Below, piece by piece: positions 1-8,856 of a stretch of DNA of 64,000 nt. The notes beneath the pieces are model-generated. The model was given only the letters and a program-made list of their open reading frames with translations, did not search any database and was not told the origin of the DNA. Where the stretch lies: NCBI GenBank assembly GCA_016927595.1, contig JAFGMI010000011.1:50052-114051 (forward strand), written 5' to 3'. The stretch comes from Melioribacteraceae bacterium. Its GTDB lineage: Bacteria; Bacteroidota; Ignavibacteria; Ignavibacteriales; Melioribacteraceae. Numbering within the stretch: position 1 is the stretch's first letter; each line of letters begins with the position of its first letter. Position numbers and translations under genes: made by a program.

Positions 1-27
1 AAGAAGTAAAACTGCTTCTGCAAAAAG

Positions 28-696
28 CTACTTCTCAGAACTATCCAGATCAATCATCTTAAGATTATTAACGTAATCTGTAATCACCGGTCGTTTGATC
101 TCACTTAATTTTGTAAGCACCTTAATAATCTCTTTAGTTGCGTTATCGATGAACGAGACCCTTTTTTGTATCGCAGCCTTTTCCATATTTTCTTTATTAA
201 GTTCTCTCGTAATGGCTGCAGTAGACAGATTGATAAGCGTTAACGGTTGTTTAATTTCATGATTCGCCGTAACTACTGTCGCGGCAAAAGTCTTAATTTT
301 CTCAACCTCCAACAGGGCTTTATTTGACTGGCTGAATCTGAGCGCGGAATTAACACGAGCAATCAATTCGGCTCTGTTATACGGTTTTTTTATATAGTCG
401 AACGCACCGACAGAAAGACCTTTTTTAATATCCTCGACATCAGTTAAAGCCGTGACCAGTATGATTGGAATCATTTTCGTTTTATCATTACCCGTAAGCT
501 TTTCGCAGACTTCGAACCCCGACATGCCCGGCATCATTACATCCAGAAGAATTAAATCGGGCTGATTGTTTTCAGCCTTGTCAATACATGAAGTGCCGTC
601 GTACGCAGTTAGAGTACCGAATCCTTCTCTTTTAAGTCTGTCTTCAAGAATAAAAACATTATCCGGCTGATCGTCAACTATTAGTATTTTTTTCAT
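28..696 (-). CDS. Receiver domain fused to a histidine-kinase DHp domain, no ATPase domain
   Basis: The 222-aa product starts with a CheY-like receiver at residues 1-120: DD at 8-9, phospho-acceptor Asp52 in LLDVMMPG, and Lys104 in KKP. A helical segment follows with the H-box-like motif NHEIKQPL, placing a possible phospho-accepting His at 146. Two DHp-type helices continue to about residue 200 and the protein ends with no N, G1 or G2 boxes. It therefore cannot autophosphorylate from ATP by itself. It may take phosphate from the hybrid kinase encoded immediately upstream, like a phosphotransfer protein. The start codon overlaps the end of the kinase gene by 4 bp (ATGA), so translation is probably coupled. 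It is the last gene of the type IV filament operon inside this window. The domain reading is well supported; the relay role is inferred. Confidence 0.85.
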   Translation of the reverse strand: MKKILIVDDQPDNVFILEDRLKREGFGTLTAYDGTSCIDKAENNQPDLILLDVMMPGMSGFEVCEKLTGNDKTKMIPIILVTALTDVEDIKKGLSVGAFDYIKKPYNRAELIARVNSALRFSQSNKALLEVEKIKTFAATVVTANHEIKQPLTLINLSTAAITRELNKENMEKAAIQKRVSFIDNATKEIIKVLTKLSEIKRPVITDYVNNLKMIDLDSSEK

Positions 697-3476
697 AATG
701 CCTTTCTGTCCTTTTTGATAAGAGCTTGTTTGATTTTGAATTGCAGAGTTGTACTTTCCACAGGTTTTGTAATTAAATCATCGAACCCTGATTCTTCAAT
801 CACATGCTTGTCGTCAAGCATGGCGTGAGCGGTTAGCGCAAACACTAAGAGGTCTTTTGTCTTCTCTTCGTTTCTAATTATTTTTATTGTTTCAAATCCG
901 TCTTTTACAGGCATCATAATATCCAAAAGCACCAAATCCGGCAGTGAAGATTTCAGGTGTTTAAGGCATTCTTCCCCGTTAGATGAATAGTACACAAGAT
1001 AATCATGATTTCTTAATATTTCCCCAACAGTAAATAGTGTGTCATTATCATCATCCACAATTAAAATTGAATGATTTTTTTTCTCGTTATCAGAAGATTC
1101 AACGGGCGGAGCCGGAATTGATAAATCACCGGCATCGCCATGATTAATCGAAACATGATCATACTTATTGGATCTGATAAAAGAGGATTCACTTGTGATA
1201 TAGTCCACTTCGTCAACAATTACATCAGGCAATGTAACCTTAAAATCCGAGCCTCTTCTTTCAACACTTCTTACCGTCAAGGTTCCGTTCAGCATATTAA
1301 CATAATGCCTGCAAATAGCAAGCCCCAGTCCTGCACCGCTGTATTTTCTTGTGTTTCCGGATTCAATTTGTTTGAACTCGTCGAATATTTTATCATAGTC
1401 GTCCTTTGAAATTCCAATACCGGTGTCCTGAATGGAAAATTGCAAGCCTGTTTCATTAGACTTTTCTACAATTATAGTCACTGAACCATCGAATGTGAAC
1501 TTGATGGCATTGCTTACTAAATTCATTATTATATGTTCTAATTTTGTTCGGTCTGTTTGTATCAGCAGGTTTTTCTTGTTCTTTAATTTGATAACAAAAT
1601 CCAGACCCTTTTCGGTAAATAATATTTCCGAATTGGAGTAAACTTCATTTACAAAATCGGTAAGCAAAAATGTTTTCTTTACCACATCAATTTTTCCGGA
1701 TTCAATTTTAGAGAACTCAAGAATGTTATTAATCATACTTAAAAGTTTCTTGCTGTTGCGGAGAACAATTTTAACCCTGTCTTTTGTTTTCGGCAAAGTC
1801 GAGGTGTCCTTTTCTGTCAATTCCGACAGACCAATTATAGAATTCAGCGGTGTTTTAAGTTCATGCGACATACTTGCTAAAAATTGCGACTTTACATGTG
1901 TCAGCTCCACAGCTTTGCTTCTTTCCTTTTCCAGCTCTTCGGCTTTATCCTGCAATTTTCTGTGAAGAACTTTTAATTCCTCATTCTGTTCTCTCATCTG
2001 GATATTTTGTTTCTGGTAGTCTTCATTTAACTGTTTAAGTTCATCAACCAGCCTGCTTAGTTCTTCAAACGACAACGAATTGCTTAAGCCTATACTAAGC
2101 TGTTCCAAAACCCTGTTTAGAAAATCCCTGGGAATGTATACTGAAGAGTTTTCACTCAGCAATTCGAGCAATCCGATAACTTCGTCCCCGAACATAATAG
2201 GCATAAGCAAAAAATATTTTATATTTATTACTAATGAAGTCGATTTTATGACCGGGTAATTTTCACTGAATGATAACTCCAGACTTTCACGGTTTTCAAT
2301 AACTGTTTTATAAATACCATGTCTCTCAACATCACTGCTGTCGTTCATCGTAAATCCTATATTCGCAATCGGACTTACATCTTTGTTATGTTTGACAAAG
2401 TAAATAGTCCCGAATTTCAGACCGGTAAATTTCAATATTTTTTTAAGGACCGCGTTCGCCAGATCTTTTGAATTCAACTTCTGATTTATAACCGCCACAA
2501 TTTTCGTGAATTCATTTTCGGCTTCTTCTTTATTTCTGATATCGGTTATCATTTCGTTGAATGTAATTCCGAGTTTACCAATTTCGTCTTTTGAAATTAT
2601 CGGAACTTCGTGATTAAGATTTCCCTTTTTCATGATTGTTGTTGCTTCGGTAAGAAGTGAAATCTGCTGTCTGAATTTGGCTGTAAAGAAAAGCGTAAAT
2701 ATTAGCGCAAGAAATATCCCCGTGAGAATTACCACGGGAATAATAATCTTCATTGTATCTGTAAAGTAGTAAAGCTCCGAGAATCTGGAAAAGACAAGGA
2801 AGCTGATTTTCTTAGTATCATTAATAAGGTTTTTCGGTTCGTATTTCACAGCAATAAAATCGGCATTTTCTGCCGAGGAAGCTGAAATATCGAAATTATT
2901 TCTGAATTTCAATTCACTCTGCGACTGGATCAGGTTGGGAATGTATTTGTTGTTATCACCTGAATTCGAAAAACTATAAGGCAAATCATCTGTCAGCAAA
3001 GCAATTTCAGCGCGGATTTTTTTCGAAACTTCTGTAAGAAACTGTTCATCTGCGATAATGCCGTAGAAGACGGTTATACTATCATCGATACGCTCATAAT
3101 TAAGAATCAAATTCGGATTATCGTTCAGAAAATCTTTTATAGTTCGGAAACGATCATTAACCGTTTTGCCCGATTTAATATCATTGATGATGATCTTATT
3201 GTTGTTATCCAGAGAAAAAATTATATCGAGGTCGAGGCTGTCTAAATCCGAATGTTCCGATTCTATACCGTAAACCTTTTTCTGAAAATCCTCTTTTGCA
3301 TTTTCTATTGAAGTCTCAAGAAGAAACACAAAATCATTTGCGCTGTTGATAATATTTTTTGCGTTGCGTGATTCGAGAATTGTATTTGTTAATGAATAGT
3401 AAACTATTGATGTAGAAACGGAAACGATTACAACAACAAGGAATGTAATAAGTATAATGCGTACATTAATTTTCAT
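693..3476 (-). CDS. Membrane hybrid sensor histidine kinase (HAMP-GAF-HisKA-HATPase-REC)
   Basis: The 927-aa kinase has a transmembrane helix at about 7-27, a periplasmic sensor region at 28-240 of no family I recognise, a second helix at about 243-266, HAMP (about 266-318), a GAF-like domain (about 330-470) and a long coiled coil (475-530). HisKA follows with His538 in MSHELKTPLN, then an HATPase_c domain with Asn656 and the DTGIG loop at 684-688. A C-terminal receiver carries Asp852 (LLDIMMP). It should autophosphorylate on His538 and pass phosphate to Asp852 and to the two neighbouring receiver proteins. The gene overlaps both neighbours (11 bp and 4 bp) and follows the pilus secretin and a receiver gene. 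It therefore probably controls, or responds to, the filament machine. The ligand is unknown. Confidence 0.92.
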   Translation of the reverse strand: MKINVRIILITFLVVVIVSVSTSIVYYSLTNTILESRNAKNIINSANDFVFLLETSIENAKEDFQKKVYGIESEHSDLDSLDLDIIFSLDNNNKIIINDIKSGKTVNDRFRTIKDFLNDNPNLILNYERIDDSITVFYGIIADEQFLTEVSKKIRAEIALLTDDLPYSFSNSGDNNKYIPNLIQSQSELKFRNNFDISASSAENADFIAVKYEPKNLINDTKKISFLVFSRFSELYYFTDTMKIIIPVVILTGIFLALIFTLFFTAKFRQQISLLTEATTIMKKGNLNHEVPIISKDEIGKLGITFNEMITDIRNKEEAENEFTKIVAVINQKLNSKDLANAVLKKILKFTGLKFGTIYFVKHNKDVSPIANIGFTMNDSSDVERHGIYKTVIENRESLELSFSENYPVIKSTSLVINIKYFLLMPIMFGDEVIGLLELLSENSSVYIPRDFLNRVLEQLSIGLSNSLSFEELSRLVDELKQLNEDYQKQNIQMREQNEELKVLHRKLQDKAEELEKERSKAVELTHVKSQFLASMSHELKTPLNSIIGLSELTEKDTSTLPKTKDRVKIVLRNSKKLLSMINNILEFSKIESGKIDVVKKTFLLTDFVNEVYSNSEILFTEKGLDFVIKLKNKKNLLIQTDRTKLEHIIMNLVSNAIKFTFDGSVTIIVEKSNETGLQFSIQDTGIGISKDDYDKIFDEFKQIESGNTRKYSGAGLGLAICRHYVNMLNGTLTVRSVERRGSDFKVTLPDVIVDEVDYITSESSFIRSNKYDHVSINHGDAGDLSIPAPPVESSDNEKKNHSILIVDDDNDTLFTVGEILRNHDYLVYYSSNGEECLKHLKSSLPDLVLLDIMMPVKDGFETIKIIRNEEKTKDLLVFALTAHAMLDDKHVIEESGFDDLITKPVESTTLQFKIKQALIKKDRKAL

Positions 3477-3840
3477 TGTCTTCTAATTGTAAAACTTTTC
3501 TAACAGTAATGATGAGCTCATCAAGGTCGTAAGGTTTGCTTATAAAATCATTGGCTCCCAATTTAGCTGAATCGATAGCACTCTGAACATCTGCATATGC
3601 TGTTAATACTATAACCTTGGTATTAATATCTTTTTCCTTCATTGTTTTTAAAACATAAAATCCGTCCTTTTCGGGCATTTTTAGATCCAGTAAAATCAAA
3701 TCAAAACTCCTTTGTTCCAATATCTCGATGGCTTTATCTGCACTGTTTACATATTCAGTATCAAATCCCAGCTCAATCAATTCCTCTTTGAGTGCGGAGC
3801 AGAGATTTAAATCATCGTCTACTATAAGAATTGAATGCAT
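3466..3840 (-). CDS. Single-domain response regulator (CheY-like)
   Basis: The protein is 124 aa and consists only of a receiver domain: acidic pocket DDD at 8-10, phospho-acceptor Asp52 in LLDLKMPEKDG, the conserved Thr in VLTAY and Lys in SKPYD. There is no output domain, so it must act by protein contact, either in a phosphorelay or on the filament machinery, as CheY-like proteins do with twitching motors. Its start codon abuts the secretin stop (1-bp overlap) and its end overlaps the hybrid kinase start by 11 bp. It sits between the structural genes and the kinase, which suggests it is the direct messenger between them. The family is certain; the target is not. Confidence 0.9.
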   Translation of the reverse strand: MHSILIVDDDLNLCSALKEELIELGFDTEYVNSADKAIEILEQRSFDLILLDLKMPEKDGFYVLKTMKEKDINTKVIVLTAYADVQSAIDSAKLGANDFISKPYDLDELIITVRKVLQLEDNEN

Positions 3841-5108
3841 TATTCTTCTTTCTCTGATTCTTTTACGTTTTTATATTTCTTAAGAGCATCCTCATTTGCT
3901 TCTTTCATTTTCTCAATCAGATTATCTTTTTGAATGCTGATTCTTTCTTTGAGAGTCGGCAAAATATTTGTTTTAACAAGAATTATTATCTCTCTTTTTT
4001 CAATTACCTTAGTATCATACCCGGTAAGATATCTAATGCCGAGCACCCACCAGGGTAAATCTTTTAAGAATGGAATACCTCTTCTTTCAGATGTTTCAAC
4101 ATTTACAAACAGTCCTCCTATTATTGTTTCTTCTCCATTCAGCATAAGCACTTCCGTTTCTGCCTGGGTCTTTTGAATTATAGTGCTTAACTGACCCGGC
4201 GTTCCGCTGCTTCTCTCAACTTTAAGCTTTAAAAGAACATAATCCACACCGTCTTCGGTGTAAATATAAGGAGTAACGTCTATTATTGTTCCGGTTGCGT
4301 AAAATTTATCAATAAGGTTGCCTGCAAAATCTCTCTCTTTAATCGAAATATCCTCACCTATTTGAATCCTGCCTTTCTGTTTATTTCTCACAGATACAGT
4401 CGGTCTTGCAATAATCTCACCCAGATTCTGATTCTCAAAGAATCTGAATGCAGCCGTAGCATTTCCCGTAAAACTTCCCAGATCAAATTCGGTTTCATTA
4501 TTCACCGTAAATTCCGGGGTAACTAATTGAGTTGCACCTCCGGTAGCTCCACCTGTGGCATCCCCTGTTCCGGTCGTAGCCTCAGCACTTGCTGTAGTTG
4601 AAAAGGTATTAAGTTTTGAGCCGAATTTTAAACCGGCTTGAGACAGAAGATATTCCCAGTTAATTCCCCTTTCACGCGAATCGCGGACATTAGCCTCAAA
4701 AAACACTGCTGAAATTTCGACTTCCCTTGAATCAACATCTGCATAAATAGCATCATCAAGCCCTTCGTTCTCCTGAAGCGGTCTTTTAATTATAATAGTC
4801 TCAGGACCTTCTTCGTAGATAAGACCATTCATCTGTGTTAAAATAGTTAATGCTCTTTTATAAGGTATTTTATCTATTTCGATTCCTATCGGTTCAGCAA
4901 TACTTGGAATCGATACGATGGTTTTTCCTGTTAATTTTTTGCTTACCTTACTCAGCACATCGATGGCTTGATCGAAAGATATTGTTTCCGAAAGAGTAAC
5001 TATTTCATCAGGATTAACAAAACCGCTTAGTCTTTCTTGCAGATCACGTTGTGCATAAACATTAACCAAACATGATAACGAGAAAATGATAACAAATACC
5101 TTTTTCAT
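3840..5108 (-). CDS. Short secretin (PilQ/GspD family) for the type IV filament system
   Basis: This outer-membrane secretin pore would let a pilus or pseudopilus cross the outer membrane. I place the start at the Met at 5108 (MKKVFVII...), because it gives a clean signal peptide ending VYAQ and leaves one base after the upstream stop. The longer start at 5138 would overlap the previous gene. After the signal comes an N0/STN-like domain (about residues 25-115 of the chosen protein), then the secretin core to about residue 390, with GGLF and KTNILPT near the end. A Thr/Gly/Ala-rich insert lies near residues 165-190. At 422 aa it is much shorter than typical PilQ or GspD (600-700 aa) and has no evident N1-N3 repeats or AMIN domains. 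A lipoprotein pilotin is not obvious nearby. Confidence 0.87.
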   Translation of the reverse strand: MKKVFVIIFSLSCLVNVYAQRDLQERLSGFVNPDEIVTLSETISFDQAIDVLSKVSKKLTGKTIVSIPSIAEPIGIEIDKIPYKRALTILTQMNGLIYEEGPETIIIKRPLQENEGLDDAIYADVDSREVEISAVFFEANVRDSRERGINWEYLLSQAGLKFGSKLNTFSTTASAEATTGTGDATGGATGGATQLVTPEFTVNNETEFDLGSFTGNATAAFRFFENQNLGEIIARPTVSVRNKQKGRIQIGEDISIKERDFAGNLIDKFYATGTIIDVTPYIYTEDGVDYVLLKLKVERSSGTPGQLSTIIQKTQAETEVLMLNGEETIIGGLFVNVETSERRGIPFLKDLPWWVLGIRYLTGYDTKVIEKREIIILVKTNILPTLKERISIQKDNLIEKMKEANEDALKKYKNVKESEKEE

Positions 5109-5109
5109 T

Positions 5110-5997
5110 TTATTCACTCGGTTTTTTTTCTTTGTCAAGAGTTAGTGTTACTTTTTCAATTATTCCACCTTTATTCAGGATAAACTTTACCTCGTTCTTA
5201 GTATAATCTATTTCCGTCAGATAACCCAGGTATACTTTATCGCCTTCCCATAACAGATAAGTATTTCCTTTTGCGTCTGCAATGAATGCACCATCGGGTA
5301 TTAATGCCAGCAGCTGCCCTGTCTGAATGTCGGGTAAATTATCAACGTTAGGTGGAATTTCGTTTCTGATCAGAGGATAGAAAATATCATATATTGGATT
5401 GGGTTTCAACTGATTTTCTACCTTTGATGAAGAAGCGAATCTGTCATCATTGGCAAAATACACAGCCGTTTTCATAGAGAATGTAACCTGATATCTAGGC
5501 ACGCCTTCCTCGTCAACACTTACAATATTATCGATGGTGCAATCAAGAACTTTTTTAAGTTCTTTGCTCTGTTCGATGGCGAATATAAGATTATAGAACT
5601 CATTGAAAAACAGATTGCCGTGTAATTTGTATAAATAAAAATTAAAGTTAGGAATCTGCCCGATTTCTTCGTATTCGATATTAATGTATGAATCCGGATT
5701 AAAAGCATAACTTACCTGATTTACAAAATCAAAGAAACGCGACTGATCAAGTTGAACCGGAATATTATATTTCCTTAATGCCAGAATAGAATCGAGTTCT
5801 GCAACCCTTTTCTTAAGCGTGTTAAGCTGTGCCATTAAATCTTCGGTATTATACGAACTGAGATTTAATTCCTGTATTCTTTTTCCCTTTTCGTCGATAT
5901 CATTGGATTGGAAAACAAAACTATAAACTCCACCCCCGATGAGTATCAGGATAAATACAATAAGGAGAGCGATAGTATTTTTAAGTTTCCTATCCAT
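5110..5997 (-). CDS. PilO-like inner-membrane alignment protein with PilP/GspC-like C-terminus
   Basis: The 295-aa bitopic protein has an N-terminal transmembrane helix at about 9-29, then a coiled coil (about 40-75) and an alpha/beta region at about 80-180 that fits PilO/GspM-type ferredoxin-like folds. The last 70 residues form a small beta-rich domain (GAFIADAKGNTYLLWEGDKVY and what follows). Its pattern resembles the PilP or GspC homology-region domain that binds secretin N-domains. If right, one polypeptide does the jobs of PilO and PilP, linking the inner-membrane complex to the secretin encoded next. Sequence similarity is weak, so the assignment leans on position between PilM/N and the secretin, on topology and on length. 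The start overlaps the PilM/N stop by one base. Confidence 0.7.
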   Translation of the reverse strand: MDRKLKNTIALLIVFILILIGGGVYSFVFQSNDIDEKGKRIQELNLSSYNTEDLMAQLNTLKKRVAELDSILALRKYNIPVQLDQSRFFDFVNQVSYAFNPDSYINIEYEEIGQIPNFNFYLYKLHGNLFFNEFYNLIFAIEQSKELKKVLDCTIDNIVSVDEEGVPRYQVTFSMKTAVYFANDDRFASSSKVENQLKPNPIYDIFYPLIRNEIPPNVDNLPDIQTGQLLALIPDGAFIADAKGNTYLLWEGDKVYLGYLTEIDYTKNEVKFILNKGGIIEKVTLTLDKEKKPSE

Positions 5998-7553
5998 TAT
6001 TTTTTCTTTTTATCGATAAGATATAAATTTATAGAATAAGAGAAAGCGTTCTTTTCACGCAAGGTTTCATAAAGTACATTATTCAAAATGGAAGCGTCGT
6101 TTTCTCTTGCAAATTCAGTTAATGAACTTCTGGATAACGAATACCCGCTAATACGCACCTCTTTTTGTGAAAGCGTTTCCAGGCGTGTTAGCCAAAAGCT
6201 TCTCCGGCGCTCGATAAAGTTCGATATTCTTTCGAGAGTGTTGCCCCATATTTCCGTTCCTACAGTAGCTGAATCGAGTAATGCCTGCGTATTATCGAAG
6301 TTAGCAATTTTATTCGATAACGGAGTAATCTGATTAATAATTTCTTCGTTTTTTTTCTGCATCCCCTCAAGACGCGCTATTTCAGCATCAAGTTTTTTAA
6401 TTTCATTAAGATTGGATAATATCAAAAACGTAAAGAAAAACGTTGTGAGAAAAAGAATTCCGAGCATTAAATAACTATGCCAGCCAAATTGTAAGAACTT
6501 CTGATTCTCCTGAATGTATTTGGGAAGAATATTAATGCCCTGCAGTTCTTCTTCTTTTTCATTAACATATTCGTATACCGTGCTTAACAAAATTGAAAAG
6601 GATGATATGTTTTCAACTTCTTTCTCTTTCAGGGCAGATAAATCGAATGCATCAAATTTTAGCTCAACTACATTGGCTTCGGGGAAGGTGCCATAGAATG
6701 ATAACACCAGATTCTCTGAACGGTCATCTCCGCAGAGCACTACATTATCGAGACGAGGTATTCCGCCGTTCTCCATTTCCAGGAGAATTTTTGAAAAATA
6801 AACATCATAAGTATGGAGGTTTTGAGTACCTATATCTAAAGTAGTGCCTATATGCTTAAGTTTTTGCCCTTCAAGAAAAATAAGTTTACTCGATTCTTTT
6901 CCGATATGTATGATAAGAGTATAGTCTTCGGGGAAAAACTTAGTTGATCTTGAGACATAATTGGATAAGGCAATTTCTGCGTTCTTAATCGTGTTAATTC
7001 TGAAATATCTTCTGTTATTTAATCCGGCAAGCTGGTCTATTAAGGTTATACACGGAACCGTGGATTCTAAAAAAGTGCACAAGAGAGCTTTATCATTCAA
7101 TTCGATAAAATCTATAGTATCCTTACTAACAAAAATTCCCTTAGTTTTTTCAATATCCTTAATTATCAAATCGAGCTGTTTGCTTTTATCGTTTACCTTC
7201 TCACCCTCGTAAACGTGAAAATTAACACTGGGATCGGTGGTTACAGGTATAAAGCTGGATTTTGCAAGTTTAATTGACTGAAGTTCCCTGGCAATAAGCG
7301 CTGCATCGGAGTTATCAGCACCTTCATCTGAGCCGAGTGAACCATTTGAATCAAGGCTCTCGAAGTTTATATCGCCGCCAGTTGAGATTGAATCCATGCC
7401 CAGATCCATACCGCCGGATGAATCCTCAGCCGGAGTCGAAGCAAGAACTGACGCCGAAAAGGCTTTGATAACTCTAATTTTATCGCCGTCTTGTGAAAAA
7501 ACAGCAACCTTTGACTCGCTGCCCTCACAATAGACGCATACCAGCGACTTCAT
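5997..7553 (-). CDS. PilM-PilN fusion (GspL-like) of the filament assembly platform
   Basis: The 518-aa protein has a cytoplasmic actin-like ATPase fold at residues 1-345. Its phosphate-1-like strand is CEGSESKVAVFS (9-20) and its second phosphate loop lies near LIIHIGKESSKLIF (213-226). A transmembrane helix follows at about 359-381. A short coiled coil and a small periplasmic ferredoxin-like domain, as in PilN, end at 518. In canonical pili PilM and PilN are separate proteins; the fused layout recalls GspL of type II secretion. Residues 42-83 are an acidic Gly/Ser/Asp-rich insertion that is probably disordered. It should connect the ATPases to the PilO-like protein encoded next. The PilT gene ends 6 bp upstream and the PilO-like gene starts at its stop. 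Confidence 0.78.
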   Translation of the reverse strand: MKSLVCVYCEGSESKVAVFSQDGDKIRVIKAFSASVLASTPAEDSSGGMDLGMDSISTGGDINFESLDSNGSLGSDEGADNSDAALIARELQSIKLAKSSFIPVTTDPSVNFHVYEGEKVNDKSKQLDLIIKDIEKTKGIFVSKDTIDFIELNDKALLCTFLESTVPCITLIDQLAGLNNRRYFRINTIKNAEIALSNYVSRSTKFFPEDYTLIIHIGKESSKLIFLEGQKLKHIGTTLDIGTQNLHTYDVYFSKILLEMENGGIPRLDNVVLCGDDRSENLVLSFYGTFPEANVVELKFDAFDLSALKEKEVENISSFSILLSTVYEYVNEKEEELQGINILPKYIQENQKFLQFGWHSYLMLGILFLTTFFFTFLILSNLNEIKKLDAEIARLEGMQKKNEEIINQITPLSNKIANFDNTQALLDSATVGTEIWGNTLERISNFIERRRSFWLTRLETLSQKEVRISGYSLSRSSLTEFARENDASILNNVLYETLREKNAFSYSINLYLIDKKKK

Positions 7554-7559
7554 CTTTGA

Positions 7560-8786
7560 TTAAACCCCTTTAATCAATTGGAGCATTCTCGTTTTATTAT
7601 TGGCATACGCAATCGCATTTTCCTGTGATATTTTGCGCTGCCGCATAAGTCTAAGCAAATCTTGTTCCATAGTTATCATTCCCTGAGGACCTCCTTGAAC
7701 TATCATCATGTAAATCTCGCTGGTATTATTGTTTTTGATCGCTGCTCTAACACTCGGTGTAACAATAAGCACCTCTTTTGCCAATGCACGCTTGCCGTCG
7801 AGGCTTGGAACCAGCTTTTGTGAAACCACGGTGATCAATACATCTGCCAACCTGTTACGCACTCTCTCCTGTTCAACGGGGTTAACTTCTGCAATAATAC
7901 GGTCAATTGATTCGGTTGCCGAAGACGTATGTAGTGTAGAAAATACCTTGTGACCGGTATCAGTTACCTCTAAAGCGGCTAAAATTGTGTCAGGATCCCT
8001 CATTTCGCCTATAACTATAATATCGGGGTCCTGCCTTAGAGCCTGAATAACTCCTTCTTTGAATGAGAGAACGTCTCTTCCAACCTCCCGATGTCTGATT
8101 ATTGAAGCATTTGATTTATGAACATACTCGATCGGTGAAGCAATAATTACAATATGACACGGATCAACCTTATTGTGCATGTCAATTATTGAATCCAGAG
8201 TGGTAGATTTACCCGATCCTGTGATACCGGTAACAAGAGACAGCCCGAATTTTATATAACCATGGCTCATTGATTTTACAGCGTTAGGATGAAATTCCAG
8301 AGATTCAATTGGTCTTGTGGAAGCAGAAATTGCTCTCATATTCAAACCGACAGAATCCAGATCAAAATATGAGTCAGCTCTGAATCTGACATCTTTGTTT
8401 AGCTTTTCATGCCTGAAAGTATAGCTAAAGTCCAGGTTACGGCTTACTAGAAGGTGTTTGCATTGATTCTGGTTTAGGAGACTAACAACCAGTGCAGTAC
8501 CTTCATCCGTTGTAAGTATGGGAAAGTCGGCGATTCTCTTTTTTGTACCATGTATTCTGAACCAGATTGATCCTGCTGTTCCGTGACCTCCGATTTCCAC
8601 ATCCGATGCGCCCCGGTCTATCATAGTAGTTAAGATATGGTTGGCATATTTAAAAAGAAGAAGCCTGTCATCGTTGGATAAATCCTTCATTTTATCAACT
8701 ATGAAGTTTACCTTTTCGGGACCGATTACAGTTTGAGGAATTTGGCTGGCAAATTTGGTGAGTATGCTTTTAGCTTCATTAATCAT
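7560..8786 (-). CDS. PilT-like ATPase of the type IV filament system, divergent
   Basis: The 408-aa ATPase belongs to the secretion-ATPase superfamily that powers pilus retraction. Visible motifs are Walker A GITGSGKSTT at 187-196, Walker B IIVIGEMRD at about 256-264, and a His box near STLHT (283-287). Two features differ from canonical PilT. The Asp box reads ASPIEY instead of EDPIEF. The C-terminal AIRNLIRE motif needed for retraction in Pseudomonas PilT is replaced by AIKNNNTSEIY. It lacks the tetracysteine zinc loop of PilB, which supports PilT over PilB. It may be a retraction ATPase with altered kinetics or a PilU-like accessory. It lies between the PilB gene and the PilM/N fusion, 70 bp downstream of the former. 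Confidence 0.85.
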   Translation of the reverse strand: MINEAKSILTKFASQIPQTVIGPEKVNFIVDKMKDLSNDDRLLLFKYANHILTTMIDRGASDVEIGGHGTAGSIWFRIHGTKKRIADFPILTTDEGTALVVSLLNQNQCKHLLVSRNLDFSYTFRHEKLNKDVRFRADSYFDLDSVGLNMRAISASTRPIESLEFHPNAVKSMSHGYIKFGLSLVTGITGSGKSTTLDSIIDMHNKVDPCHIVIIASPIEYVHKSNASIIRHREVGRDVLSFKEGVIQALRQDPDIIVIGEMRDPDTILAALEVTDTGHKVFSTLHTSSATESIDRIIAEVNPVEQERVRNRLADVLITVVSQKLVPSLDGKRALAKEVLIVTPSVRAAIKNNNTSEIYMMIVQGGPQGMITMEQDLLRLMRQRKISQENAIAYANNKTRMLQLIKGV

Positions 8787-8856
8787 ACGGCAGATTCACT
8801 ATTATTAAAGAAAACAAAAGAATTTATGAAATTTATTTGCCAAATGGTATTATTAT

